IMG/VR virus record: IMGVR_UViG_3300021376_000045
Coordinates: 1-64,000 of that record
Direction: 5' to 3' (one strand)
Source of the DNA: a virus
DNA: 64,000 nt
Made by a program: the position numbers and the translations under genes. The notes beneath the pieces were generated by a model. It saw only the letters and a program-made list of their open reading frames with translations, was not told the origin of the DNA and did no database searches. Positions within the stretch are counted from its first letter, which is position 1; each line of letters opens with the position of its first letter. Of the stretch, positions 40,751 to 48,169 are shown in pieces.

Positions 40751-41755
40751 TTATAGCCCAGTATATTGTTTAAATTGCATACGTCTTAAATGATCAGGTT
40801 TCATTGCTAAACCAGCTGCCACTTGAGTGTGAACATCGTCAACTTCATGCCCGGTAGGCTCTCCTAACAGCTCCCCTGATCGAATCGTTTCAATCATGGC
40901 TTTAAATTGAGTGTATGCCATTTTGCACATATCAAAGTGCTTGGTTTGAATACCGTCATACTCCAACTGCAGGGTCTCTTCCATTAACTTGCGTCGCTGT
41001 TCGTTGTTCATTAAAAGAACTGGTAATTTTTGTTCTTTAATGGTATTTAAGAATTTATACAACGATTCTCCTGGGGTTATTTTTTTCATATGATCGGTAC
41101 CTTTTTTCTCCCCCCACTGATACTTAGAAACTTTTAAATGTGGGTCGTAGATTTCGCTTACTCCTAAAGCTTTTCTGGTTTGATGATATACTTCTTCTTT
41201 ATGTTTATTGGAAAGTTTGGACATTAACCCAGACTTAAATTTTTCTTTATTACCTGCAATTGCATGAGAGCGAAGTTTAGTGCCTGACATTCCTTCAGCG
41301 CCTTCAGCATCGGGATCTCTGTGGCCGGCCGATACTACTTTAATAGATTTAAAATTGTATAAAGCTTTAGGGTGGGTACCGTTATACTCGTTAAGCTTTT
41401 TATGATATTCCTCTACTCTGTCGGACCCGGCTACCATTACTAAATGTTTATGTCCCTGCTCATGTAAATGTTTTGCAATATGAAGCATGGATGGCATTTC
41501 TTTTGACGAAGCCGCAACATGTGCATTTGGATAAGCATGTTTAATTAAAGCAACTTTATGCTCTGATGTTAAAGGGTTCTTTTTAGAATCCTGTGAGTGT
41601 GAGGTAAAAATATGAGGCTTTACTTTATGTTCTTTTGCAACTTCAGCAGTTTTATCAAATAACTTTTCATGACCGGTAGTAGGCGGGTTATTTCTACCGT
41701 AAGTAAAAACAGCCGTTTTTTCTTCCGCTTCTTGTAAAAAAGTTAATGTAGCCAT
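40751..41755 (-). CDS. NMN adenylyltransferase/cytidylyltransferase-like protein
   Basis: A 334-aa protein. Residues 14-180 form a nucleotidyltransferase fold: VFTYGRNNPPTTGHEKLFD (T-x-G-H), VMVAGSDRVEEYH, and MSGTKLRSHAIAG, equivalent to the I-S-S-T-x-x-R motif. The C-terminal half (about 235-334) is an extra helical domain with KLMEETLQLEYDGIQTKHFD. It could act in NAD or cofactor metabolism, or be a virion-associated relative as in other marine T4-like phages. Confidence 0.75.
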   Translation of the reverse strand: MATLTFLQEAEEKTAVFTYGRNNPPTTGHEKLFDKTAEVAKEHKVKPHIFTSHSQDSKKNPLTSEHKVALIKHAYPNAHVAASSKEMPSMLHIAKHLHEQGHKHLVMVAGSDRVEEYHKKLNEYNGTHPKALYNFKSIKVVSAGHRDPDAEGAEGMSGTKLRSHAIAGNKEKFKSGLMSKLSNKHKEEVYHQTRKALGVSEIYDPHLKVSKYQWGEKKGTDHMKKITPGESLYKFLNTIKEQKLPVLLMNNEQRRKLMEETLQLEYDGIQTKHFDMCKMAYTQFKAMIETIRSGELLGEPTGHEVDDVHTQVAAGLAMKPDHLRRMQFKQYTGL

Positions 41756-41783
41756 CGGTTTTTTTTAAATAATGTATTATTTA

Positions 41784-41975
41784 TCATTTTTTAGAATGCA
41801 TATTAATATACCAATGTGCTAACTGCTTTTTTCGGGGTGAAGCACTATCAGATGAACGTATTTTCTTCAATTGTACAATGGTTTTACCCTTTAAACCATG
41901 CCTGGCCATATCCCCTTTATCCTGAGGATTTTTGTTATCCATAAAATTTTCTCTAAGACCTTTAAATGTTTTCAT
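41784..41975 (-). CDS. Small conserved phage protein (63 aa)
   Basis: MKTFKGLRENFMDNKNPQDK, then GDMARHGLKGKTIVQLKKIR and ASPRKKQLAHWYINMH. The motif set is strongly conserved in marine T4-like phages. Basic. No function known. Upstream lies a 69-base gap containing a rightward sigma70-like sequence that does not serve this gene. Confidence 0.75.
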   Translation of the reverse strand: MKTFKGLRENFMDNKNPQDKGDMARHGLKGKTIVQLKKIRSSDSASPRKKQLAHWYINMHSKK

Positions 41976-42044
41976 AATTTTTTAAAAATTTCTGTTGACT
42001 TTTTGTTGACCTGGCTGTAGAATTTCTCTTGTCAGCCGTTTAAG

Positions 42045-43208
42045 TTATGTTTCCCTAGCAGCAAAGTTAAGGCGACTGAATTCATTACGATCTATTAGTT
42101 TAGTTGGTCGATTATTGATTACTGCTACATGCCCCTCAGGTTTGACTTGTTTACCATTTACTGTATGATGGAAAGTTTGGTGAGAAGAAAGAGCATTTAC
42201 TAAGACATTTTTTGCGTCCTGTAGGTGCTTATGAAGTGCAAAAGTATTTTCAAAATGCTTTTCATTTTTGCTAACATGAGCAATAGCGTTTTGACCTGAA
42301 GACATTTGTCTTTGCTTACCGGCTTCTGACTTTAATGCTAAAGCTTTTTTGCGGTACACCTCTTCTAAGTACTTTTTTAATCCTTCTACTGTCGGGGTAG
42401 TTTCGTTTTTAACCGTGCTGTTAATATACGTTTTTATATGCTCAACCTGTCCCTCTAAGTGATTATAGTCAGGGAGTTTGGTGTGAGCGGATACAGCTTT
42501 TTTCATATGCTCATTGAATTGTTTTTGTGCTTCCGGGGTATAGTGAGCATTTTTTGTTTCAAACTTAGGTGAGATTAGATGAACATCGGTATGTTTTCCA
42601 AAATGAGAAAGATCAGCATTATATTCAGCTTTCATGTCTTGAAGTTTATTACCGTGGTAGGCAGTATGTACAACAACCCCAATTTTAGAATTTTTAATCT
42701 TCTCACCTTCTTCCGAATTCTTTTTTGTAGAATATGTAATTAAATTAGGCTTAAAGTGGTAACTATCACCTTTAGCCTCTACATCACTGTCTGCTTTATT
42801 ATACATTAAGTCCCCTTGATACACCCCTCTATGTGGAGCTACCTTTGGAAGATGATGTAAAGCAGCTTTTAATTTTTTTACCAGGCCGGGAGCATGGCCA
42901 TGATTTTTTTCAATATCAGCTTCTGTGTAATTAAGTTTGGGGTTAACGTTAAAAACGGATTTTGAAGCAACAAAAAATCTTCCATTCTCAGGGTGATGCC
43001 CGAACACAACAGAGGGGGAACCGTCATACTTGGTAGAAATAGATACTTTAGATTTTTTGCCTGTAAGTGCTTCATGCACACCATGCAAGGTATTGAAGGT
43101 ATGCTGAAAGCCTTCGTGGCCGGCATTGATAGGGTGATCTTCAGCATGCTCTAGGTGAGTTAGTTTTTCTTCTGTTGCTTCTGATAAAAATGACGTAAGG
43201 GTTAGCAT
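42045..43208 (-). CDS. DUF6267-like protein with ligase-type KxDG motif
   Basis: A 387-aa protein. VSISTKYDGSPSVVFG (K60-Y-D-G63) looks like motif I of ATP-dependent nucleic-acid ligases. RFFVASKSVF and GVYQGDLMYN resemble motifs Ia/III, and KIGVVVHTAYHG a motif IV-like strand. The C-terminal half is helical. Proteins of this type (DUF6267) are common in T4-like phages with no proven role. A nucleotidyltransferase or RNA-ligase-like activity is an inference from these motifs. Confidence 0.65.
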   Translation of the reverse strand: MLTLTSFLSEATEEKLTHLEHAEDHPINAGHEGFQHTFNTLHGVHEALTGKKSKVSISTKYDGSPSVVFGHHPENGRFFVASKSVFNVNPKLNYTEADIEKNHGHAPGLVKKLKAALHHLPKVAPHRGVYQGDLMYNKADSDVEAKGDSYHFKPNLITYSTKKNSEEGEKIKNSKIGVVVHTAYHGNKLQDMKAEYNADLSHFGKHTDVHLISPKFETKNAHYTPEAQKQFNEHMKKAVSAHTKLPDYNHLEGQVEHIKTYINSTVKNETTPTVEGLKKYLEEVYRKKALALKSEAGKQRQMSSGQNAIAHVSKNEKHFENTFALHKHLQDAKNVLVNALSSHQTFHHTVNGKQVKPEGHVAVINNRPTKLIDRNEFSRLNFAARET

Positions 43209-43213
43209 CGTAA

Positions 43214-43933
43214 TTAAATGTTAAACTTGATCTTAAAAGCGGTTCTTAAAATACCACGCAGATCACCCTTTTTTATACCTTTTTCAGGAATATCTCGTCT
43301 ATAGTATTCAACACCATAAGATGCGAGCGAGGATGATTTAATATCAGAAGCGGATAGTTTCTTTACATTGGGTAAAGGGGAACTCCCACTTCCAGTATAC
43401 CAATCGTAAATTTTATTATCATGTACAATACAAAAAAACTTATCATCTTTCTCAGCAAAATGCTGCATTAGTAAATCGTATGTTGTTTTTAAAACTGAAG
43501 AGTTAGTAGATCTATAAAAGGGTGGTAGTTTACCACCTCTGGAAGTTACTCCTGTATCTAATGGAAACCCAACTGTTAAATCACCTGTTTTATTTCTATA
43601 AAAATCGATACCATACAGAAATTCAGAGCCTGCAAATGCACGGGGTATTCTTATCCCTTCTGCAGTCACCATAGATTTAGCTAAAGTGTTTAAGTAATAA
43701 AAATCGTTAGCTAATCTCGATACACTAATATCAAAAATACTAACATCGCTTCTTATATCTTTTGTACCTTTTACCTCTACATTATATGCAGTATTTTTTA
43801 TTTTAAGCACAATATCAGTAACGTTAGAGCCGGGAGGGGCGATAGAGACAATTTTTGCCCCGTATTCCTTTTCAAAAAAATTAGCTACTGTTTTTTGACC
43901 GGAAGCTCCAGAGCTAACTCTTGCCTGAACCAT
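43214..43933 (-). CDS. PD-(D/E)XK-like nuclease family protein
   Basis: A 239-aa protein. N-terminal GQKTVANFFEKEYGAKIVSI then NVTDIVLKIKNTAYNVEVKG gives the spacing D-x(n)-E-V-K of a PD-(D/E)XK core. The remainder (YGIDFYRNKTGDLTVGFPLD, CIVHDNKIYDWYTG) is specific to T4-like phages. AGGAG lies six bases before the start. Substrate unknown. Confidence 0.6.
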   Translation of the reverse strand: MVQARVSSGASGQKTVANFFEKEYGAKIVSIAPPGSNVTDIVLKIKNTAYNVEVKGTKDIRSDVSIFDISVSRLANDFYYLNTLAKSMVTAEGIRIPRAFAGSEFLYGIDFYRNKTGDLTVGFPLDTGVTSRGGKLPPFYRSTNSSVLKTTYDLLMQHFAEKDDKFFCIVHDNKIYDWYTGSGSSPLPNVKKLSASDIKSSSLASYGVEYYRRDIPEKGIKKGDLRGILRTAFKIKFNI

Positions 43934-43967
43934 TTTATCTCCTTTTTTTATATTTATTAGATAAAAA

Positions 43968-43987
43968 AACCCCTCTTGCGAGGGGTT
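43968..43987 (-). terminator. Rho-independent terminator
   Basis: AACCCCTC/GAGGGGTT stem around TTGC, followed leftward by seven T. It closes the two-gene unit 44005-44482. Confidence 0.88.
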
Positions 43988-44004
43988 AAGTTGGTCATAA
44001 ATAA

Positions 44005-44250
44005 TTATTCAATATTTATATCTTTCATCTCTTTGTGTCTATAAAACTCTACTATCTTATCCTTTAACATCGCTGGTATTTCAATATAAGGGTATTCACA
44101 GAAAAAAGGACAAGAATTGGAAGGTGTAAGACCTCTCCAGGAATAAGTTATTAGGAACTTGTAAGCAAGTATTCTGTCTTCTTTTTTAGAAACATTAAAC
44201 CTTCTCTTCTCTATTATTCTCTCTGACAACCTCTGTGGAGTATACATCAC
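44005..44250 (-). CDS. Small protein of unknown function
   Basis: An 81-aa protein, MMYTPQRLSERIIEKRRFNV then LAYKFLITYSWRGLTPSN. It overlaps the DUF6899-like gene by 56 bases in another frame. One CPFFC pair could bind metal. No family recognised. Confidence 0.55.
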   Translation of the reverse strand: MMYTPQRLSERIIEKRRFNVSKKEDRILAYKFLITYSWRGLTPSNSCPFFCEYPYIEIPAMLKDKIVEFYRHKEMKDINIE

Positions 44251-44482
44251 CGTTTTCCAGTATTTTTAAGTCTTCATAAGGGGTAGCAACACGTCTATAA
44301 AACTCTTGTTTGGCACACTCTAATACACCGATTATATTATTAATTGTTTGATACCTCAACCCTTCTTGGTTCATATACTCGTTACAAATATAAGAAATAA
44401 GATAGTTTAATTCACCTACGTTTTCAGGTTTAAAGTAAGCGCCCTGAAGTATTCTTCTGCTTTCTTTTGATATATACGGCAT
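44195..44482 (-). CDS. DUF6899-like conserved phage protein
   Basis: A 95-aa protein, MPYISKESRRILQGAYFKPE then GELNYLISYICNEYMNQEG and YQTINNIIGVLECAKQEFYR. This matches a widespread small phage family (DUF6899) with a start MPYI and a central G-E/D-L-N-Y motif. Soluble and helical. Located directly after the tRNA-Arg gene. Confidence 0.8.
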   Translation of the reverse strand: MPYISKESRRILQGAYFKPENVGELNYLISYICNEYMNQEGLRYQTINNIIGVLECAKQEFYRRVATPYEDLKILENGDVYSTEVVRENNREEKV

Positions 44483-44488
44483 AATGTT

Positions 44489-44565
44489 TGGCCTGTCCTA
44501 GAGGACTCGAACCTCTGACCTACGGCTTAGAAGGCCGTTGCTCTATCCAGCTGAGCTAAGGACAG
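44489..44565 (-). tRNA. tRNA-Arg (anticodon TCT)
   Basis: The cloverleaf is complete: acceptor CTGTCCT/AGGACAG with discriminator G and encoded CCA, D-arm TAGCTCAGCTGGATAGAGC, anticodon arm ACGGC-CTTCTAA-GCCGT, T-loop GGTTCGAGTCC. It reads AGA/AGG, the favoured Arg codons in this AT-rich phage and rare in many hosts. Confidence 0.95.
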
Positions 44566-44584
44566 ATGTTCGAAATTTATTAAC

Positions 44585-44603
44585 CCCGGTTACGACATCC
44601 GGG
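44585..44603 (-). terminator. Possible terminator/processing hairpin between HTH gene and tRNA
   Basis: CCCGG and CCGGG around nine bases, followed leftward by GTTAATAAATTT. The U-run is poor, so it may instead aid tRNA processing. Confidence 0.35.
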
Positions 44604-44652
44604 AACACTTTTTAGCATCATAAAGACGGTGTTCGATTGTTTGTTTCAACTA

Positions 44653-44901
44653 TTAGTTGAAAACGGCGCTGCCTTGAGCAGCGAAAGCTGCAGCTACCAT
44701 AGCGCGCGAAGGCCGGCCAAGGCGGTAGGCTGTAAAGCCGTTTTTACCAGTGTTGCTGTAGATGGCGTATCCCATGGAGCGGAGCTCGGAGATGCGCGCG
44801 GCAACCGTACCTTCAGTAGTACGAAGCTGGTTAGCGATGGCGGTAGCAGAGAACTGCTTGCCAGTTTTGAGTACGTTAAGTACTTTAGTTTGAATCGACA
44901 T
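44653..44901 (-). CDS. Winged-helix/HTH DNA-binding protein
   Basis: An 82-aa protein. SIQTKVLNVLKTGKQFSATA, IANQLRTTEGTVAARISELR and MGYAIYSNTGKNGFTAYRLG form an HTH plus wing (residues of about 5-65), ending in RAMVAAAFAAQGSAVFN. It is highly conserved in marine T4-like phages. Probably a transcription regulator. GGAA-type site upstream; higher G+C than its neighbours. Confidence 0.85.
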   Translation of the reverse strand: MSIQTKVLNVLKTGKQFSATAIANQLRTTEGTVAARISELRSMGYAIYSNTGKNGFTAYRLGRPSRAMVAAAFAAQGSAVFN

Positions 44902-44942
44902 TATCTATTTCCTTATGTGAAAATGCCCCGCCACAAAAAAGA

Positions 44943-44973
44943 GTATAACAGGCGGCGGTCTTTCCTGTTATAC
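44943..44973 (-). terminator. Rho-independent terminator
   Basis: GTATAACAGG/CCTGTTATAC ten-pair stem with an 11-base loop, followed leftward by CTCTTTTTTG. Located nine bases past the stop of the gene at 44982. Confidence 0.85.
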
Positions 44974-44981
44974 CCATGAAA

Positions 44982-45299
44982 TTAAGCAACAATAAGTTCT
45001 TTAAGTTGCTCAACTTCTTTATCTACAAGAGGCCTTACAAATGTAATTTTAGGCTTATTACTTTTTTCTTTCTTAGATTGAATTTCAACAATCTCAGAAA
45101 CGTACTTAGTAAATTGACCGGTGTTGAGAAGAAACTCACAAGCATGCCACTTATCCATCGGCTGAGGTAACTCAACCAGCTGAATATCAGTGTCACCTTG
45201 CTTTTGTAGATTTTTGATACGAAGGACTAAGTCCGAGCAAAAGCGAACCTTAACTCGACCCTCGTTAATAGATACACCGGCTACGGTAAACTTAGACAT
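44982..45299 (-). CDS. Conserved phage protein of unknown function (105 aa)
   Basis: MSKFTVAGVSINEGRVKVRF then CSDLVLRIKNLQKQGDTDIQ and WHACEFLLNTGQFTKY. I start here because GGAG lies six bases upstream and the promoter box falls inside the longer reading. Sigma70-like promoter and terminator frame it as a single-gene early unit. Found in other marine T4-like phages. Confidence 0.7.
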   Translation of the reverse strand: MSKFTVAGVSINEGRVKVRFCSDLVLRIKNLQKQGDTDIQLVELPQPMDKWHACEFLLNTGQFTKYVSEIVEIQSKKEKSNKPKITFVRPLVDKEVEQLKELIVA

Positions 45300-45323
45300 C
45301 ACCAACTCCTCATTCAATATAAA

Positions 45324-45352
45324 ATTATAGATCAAACCAAAACGTAAATCAA
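45324..45352 (-). promoter_or_regulatory. Sigma70-like promoter
   Basis: Leftward TTGATT, 17 bases, TATAAT, about 25 bases before the start codon of the 105-aa gene. Confidence 0.8.
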
Positions 45353-45365
45353 GTATTTTGGTAAA

Positions 45366-45629
45366 TTAAACGCCGTAACCTTGGCCGGCCATTAAGTAAT
45401 TATTTACCTTAATAAGCATAGTATTTTTGCTTTTAGCATTATTAAGTTCAGTAATAAACCGATCTTTGGTTGTGCGTTTGCCTGAAGATTGTTCTATGAT
45501 AGAAATACATGTAATACGAAACTCTTCAGAACTCTGAGTTTCAAAGCTCTGGTAGAGCTGTTTAAGTCCGCTGTTTCCAACGGTGTCGTTTTTTATACGA
45601 GCTTTTGAACTATTCTGTGTCTGTATCAT
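45366..45629 (-). CDS. Conserved small phage protein (87 aa)
   Basis: MIQTQNSSKARIKNDTVGNS then GLKQLYQSFETQSSEEFRIT and a C-terminal MLIKVNNYLMAGQGYGV. Start chosen for GGAG six bases upstream and because the promoter lies just beyond. It has its own sigma70-like promoter, suggesting early expression, possibly host-directed. No domain recognised. Confidence 0.7.
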   Translation of the reverse strand: MIQTQNSSKARIKNDTVGNSGLKQLYQSFETQSSEEFRITCISIIEQSSGKRTTKDRFITELNNAKSKNTMLIKVNNYLMAGQGYGV

Positions 45630-45648
45630 ATAATCTCCTAACATTTAT

Positions 45649-45677
45649 ATTATATGATAGGTCATGAAAAAAATCAA
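45649..45677 (-). promoter_or_regulatory. Sigma70-like promoter with GTAACG upstream element
   Basis: Leftward TTGATT, 17 bases, TATAAT, preceded by AGTAACGTAACAG. The block around -35 is nearly identical to that of the promoter at 58265. Confidence 0.85.
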
Positions 45678-45688
45678 CTGTTACGTTA

Positions 45689-45841
45689 CTAATCTAATTT
45701 GTCAAGATCGTCCATCGTAATAAGACGTTTTTCTAAAAACAAGTTCACAACACCAGTAACGCCTGCTATTTTTCCCCAGAGAAAGCAGAAAAAACAGGCG
45801 CCAAGCAATAATAATATTTGCGCTATGTCCGACCAGGGCAT
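45689..45841 (-). CDS. Small membrane protein (50 aa)
   Basis: MPWSDIAQILLLLGACFFCF, then LWGKIAGVTGVVNLFLEKRL and an acidic end. One hydrophobic helix of about 18 residues. It follows the metallopeptidase-like gene by nine bases. Its 3' end carries the promoter's upstream element. Function unknown. Confidence 0.5.
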   Translation of the reverse strand: MPWSDIAQILLLLGACFFCFLWGKIAGVTGVVNLFLEKRLITMDDLDKLD

Positions 45842-45850
45842 ATTGTGTCC

Positions 45851-46492
45851 TTATACTTGGACGTAAGGAAGCCAGAGGTAAGTTTTCTTAAGAAGACGAG
45901 CTTTAATGGGATCCCAGTTCTCACCTTTAAACGTCTTCTTGTAGTAAGAATAAGACCAGAGTTTCTTACGTTGATTGAGGGTTTTTAAAACATTATAGGG
46001 ATGATGTTTTGGATAGTAAAACTTTATTTCCATAGCAATATCATGCGCGTAAGCATCTATTTCATCAAAATCTGACAGATACTCCTTTTCTTCAGATCTT
46101 GGTCTTCGTGATTCTCTAAATTCAAGTGAAGATCTATCCATTTCTGACCCGTCTCTATGTTGCCATTGTAACTGGTGAATTGTTTCATGCTGGCATACTT
46201 GTGAAATAGAAAATTTAAACTCTCGCCAACGACTCTCATTTATATGCAAAGTTTTACAGGTTTCAGATAGATTAAAAATTACATACTTTGTATTAACATC
46301 CATATCGTAAAGACCGGATACGGAGTATTCATTGCGTTTATAGTCTTTGTACGTTTCGTATTTAAATCTAAATGGCAGCGGTTTTTTGAATGCTCTGTTA
46401 AGAACGTCGCAAATATAGAAATATGAAGACGGCTTAGTTAGCCTATCTTTTTTAGATTCTAAAATTTGGTTGATCTCGCCTGCTAGAAACAT
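45851..46492 (-). CDS. HExxH metallopeptidase-like protein
   Basis: A 213-aa protein. H102-E-T-I-H106 (QVCQHETIHQLQWQHRDG) is a zincin motif; the downstream FDEIDAYAHDIAMEI could supply the third ligand. It lacks a signal peptide and would act inside the cell. Related proteins in marine T4-like phages are unassigned. A late promoter lies 18 bases upstream of the start, so it may mature virion proteins or act at lysis. Confidence 0.6.
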   Translation of the reverse strand: MFLAGEINQILESKKDRLTKPSSYFYICDVLNRAFKKPLPFRFKYETYKDYKRNEYSVSGLYDMDVNTKYVIFNLSETCKTLHINESRWREFKFSISQVCQHETIHQLQWQHRDGSEMDRSSLEFRESRRPRSEEKEYLSDFDEIDAYAHDIAMEIKFYYPKHHPYNVLKTLNQRKKLWSYSYYKKTFKGENWDPIKARLLKKTYLWLPYVQV

Positions 46493-46509
46493 ACGAATTC
46501 TCCTCTGGT

Positions 46510-46517
46510 TATTTATA
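46510..46517 (-). promoter_or_regulatory. T4-type late promoter
   Basis: An exact TATAAATA in the last codons of gp41, 18 bases before the metallopeptidase-like start. Confidence 0.7.
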
Positions 46518-47919
46518 TTTTTATACCTGAGAAGTCTTTTTTGGGTTTGAAGTGTTTTGTGAAACTGAAATCGGGAGCTGACGTCTCATCTGAGTCTGCA
46601 CCGGAATCTATAAGATTTTTTTGAGCTGAAGATTCTAGATCAAAAAGCTTCATCTTGGCACGATCAATGCCAATCATAAATCTCTTATAAAATGTAGGGT
46701 CATTATAGCGGTTTTTCAACTGCTTGACCATTATTTGGTTTAGCTGCTCGAGCTCTTCTGTACTAATAAGCGCAAACATAAAGTCTGCTGTTGCCGGTAG
46801 ACCGAAAGATTCGGATGTATCAGTCAGTTCCACATCAGTGTTCGAGTAACCTGAACGCGTTGTCTGTGTAGCTGACACGATAGGTAAATTAAATTCTACA
46901 GCAAGACCTCGTAACTCTTCAGCTATGGCCTTAACATATGTATAGGAATTGACACTTCCACCAGGCTTAAATCTAGAGGATGCGCAAATGTTAAGATAAT
47001 CCACAAAAATTATGTCTGGTTTAAATGATCGTTTTAACGCCAGCTCATTTAACAAGCCTTTAAAGTGACCTACATGGGCTGAAGCAGTTGGGTATTCTTT
47101 AATAATTAATTTACCGTGAGTTCGATCAGATAACTTTTTCATCCTATTTTCGAACATACTTTTAGACAGGTCTTTTAGCTGATCAATATCTATACTGAGT
47201 AGATTAGAATCAATACGCTCGGCAATTCTCTCCTCAGCCATCTCTAACGTAATATAAAGTACGTTTTTACCTTTGGCTATACAACTAGCGGCCACATGAC
47301 ACATAAAAAGGGATTTACCGACCCCGGTACCGGCTAGTGCAATGTTAAGAGTCTTGTTAGGTAAGCCCCCCTGGGTAATTTTATTAAATAGATCCAAATC
47401 AAAAGGAATGCGAGATTCTATTCTGTGATAAAAATCATATCTTGATTCTGAATCATCGAAGTAGTCATGACCCACTGATGTATCAAAACATACCCCAAGG
47501 GCTTCTTGAAGTAAAGATGGTATACCGTCTTTGGTATGTTTTTTATCGTTACCTTCAAGTATGCTAATAGATTGTAGAATGGCATTGTAAACGGCCTTGT
47601 CTTTACAAAACTTTTCTGTTTCGTCTACTAGCCAACTCTCTTCATTTACCTCATGCACACGTAACGTAGCGGTAAGTTCAATGGCTTCTTTAAAAGTACC
47701 CTCCACTAAATTACTATTTTGTAGGGTAATGGTAAGAGCTTCAACGGTTGGGGGCTTATTGTACTTGGCAATAAACTCATTTATTGCATTAAAAACAACC
47801 CTGTCTTTCTCGTCACTAAAATACTGATCTTTTAAGAAAGGAATTACCTTTCTCATATATGATTCGTTATGAATCAGATTTTTCAGTATCGTTGTTTCGA
47901 GTCTGTTCATAGTTATCAA
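46513..47919 (-). CDS. gp41: Replicative DNA helicase gp41
   Basis: A 468-aa DnaB-family helicase (T4 gp41 475 aa). Walker A GTGVGKS near residue 195, LEMAEERIAERID, Walker B region PDIIFVDYLNICAS, and the ring-interface arginine region RSGYSNTD. It works with gp61 as the primosome and is loaded by gp59. Overlaps the small upstream gene by 53 bases. Confidence 0.95.
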   Translation of the reverse strand: MITMNRLETTILKNLIHNESYMRKVIPFLKDQYFSDEKDRVVFNAINEFIAKYNKPPTVEALTITLQNSNLVEGTFKEAIELTATLRVHEVNEESWLVDETEKFCKDKAVYNAILQSISILEGNDKKHTKDGIPSLLQEALGVCFDTSVGHDYFDDSESRYDFYHRIESRIPFDLDLFNKITQGGLPNKTLNIALAGTGVGKSLFMCHVAASCIAKGKNVLYITLEMAEERIAERIDSNLLSIDIDQLKDLSKSMFENRMKKLSDRTHGKLIIKEYPTASAHVGHFKGLLNELALKRSFKPDIIFVDYLNICASSRFKPGGSVNSYTYVKAIAEELRGLAVEFNLPIVSATQTTRSGYSNTDVELTDTSESFGLPATADFMFALISTEELEQLNQIMVKQLKNRYNDPTFYKRFMIGIDRAKMKLFDLESSAQKNLIDSGADSDETSAPDFSFTKHFKPKKDFSGIKI

Positions 47920-48169
47920 TGGCTTCTTTCAGAATATCGTTTACAATAATCTCTAAAGTGTTTTTAAACAAGTCACTCTTTTCTAAATCTTCCTCTAAAA
48001 TTTCGGGTTTATAAATCACATGATAATCAACGGAAAGCTCACCACTAGAATCTTCTTTTAAATCTAGCTTTTTAATCTGAATGACTACCTCACTAAACTC
48101 CCCGTCAATAATTTCCACCCCCCAGCTCTCACCCTCAACCCAGGGTTTATAGAGGTCATTCCTCAGCAT
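47867..48169 (-). CDS. Acidic protein between uvsX and gp41
   Basis: A 100-aa protein from MLRNDLYKPWVEGESWGVEI. Mixed beta N-terminal half, and an acidic helical C-terminal half. The start is chosen for AGGAG seven bases upstream; two earlier Mets lie on or before that site. T4 has gene 40 between uvsX and 41, but this shorter soluble protein does not resemble it clearly. Confidence 0.65.
   Translation of the reverse strand: MLRNDLYKPWVEGESWGVEIIDGEFSEVVIQIKKLDLKEDSSGELSVDYHVIYKPEILEEDLEKSDLFKNTLEIIVNDILKEAIDNYEQTRNNDTEKSDS

Noticed and set aside
44629-44979. A 116-codon rightward frame over the HTH gene
   Set aside because: It is antisense to a conserved HTH protein and includes a terminator hairpin.
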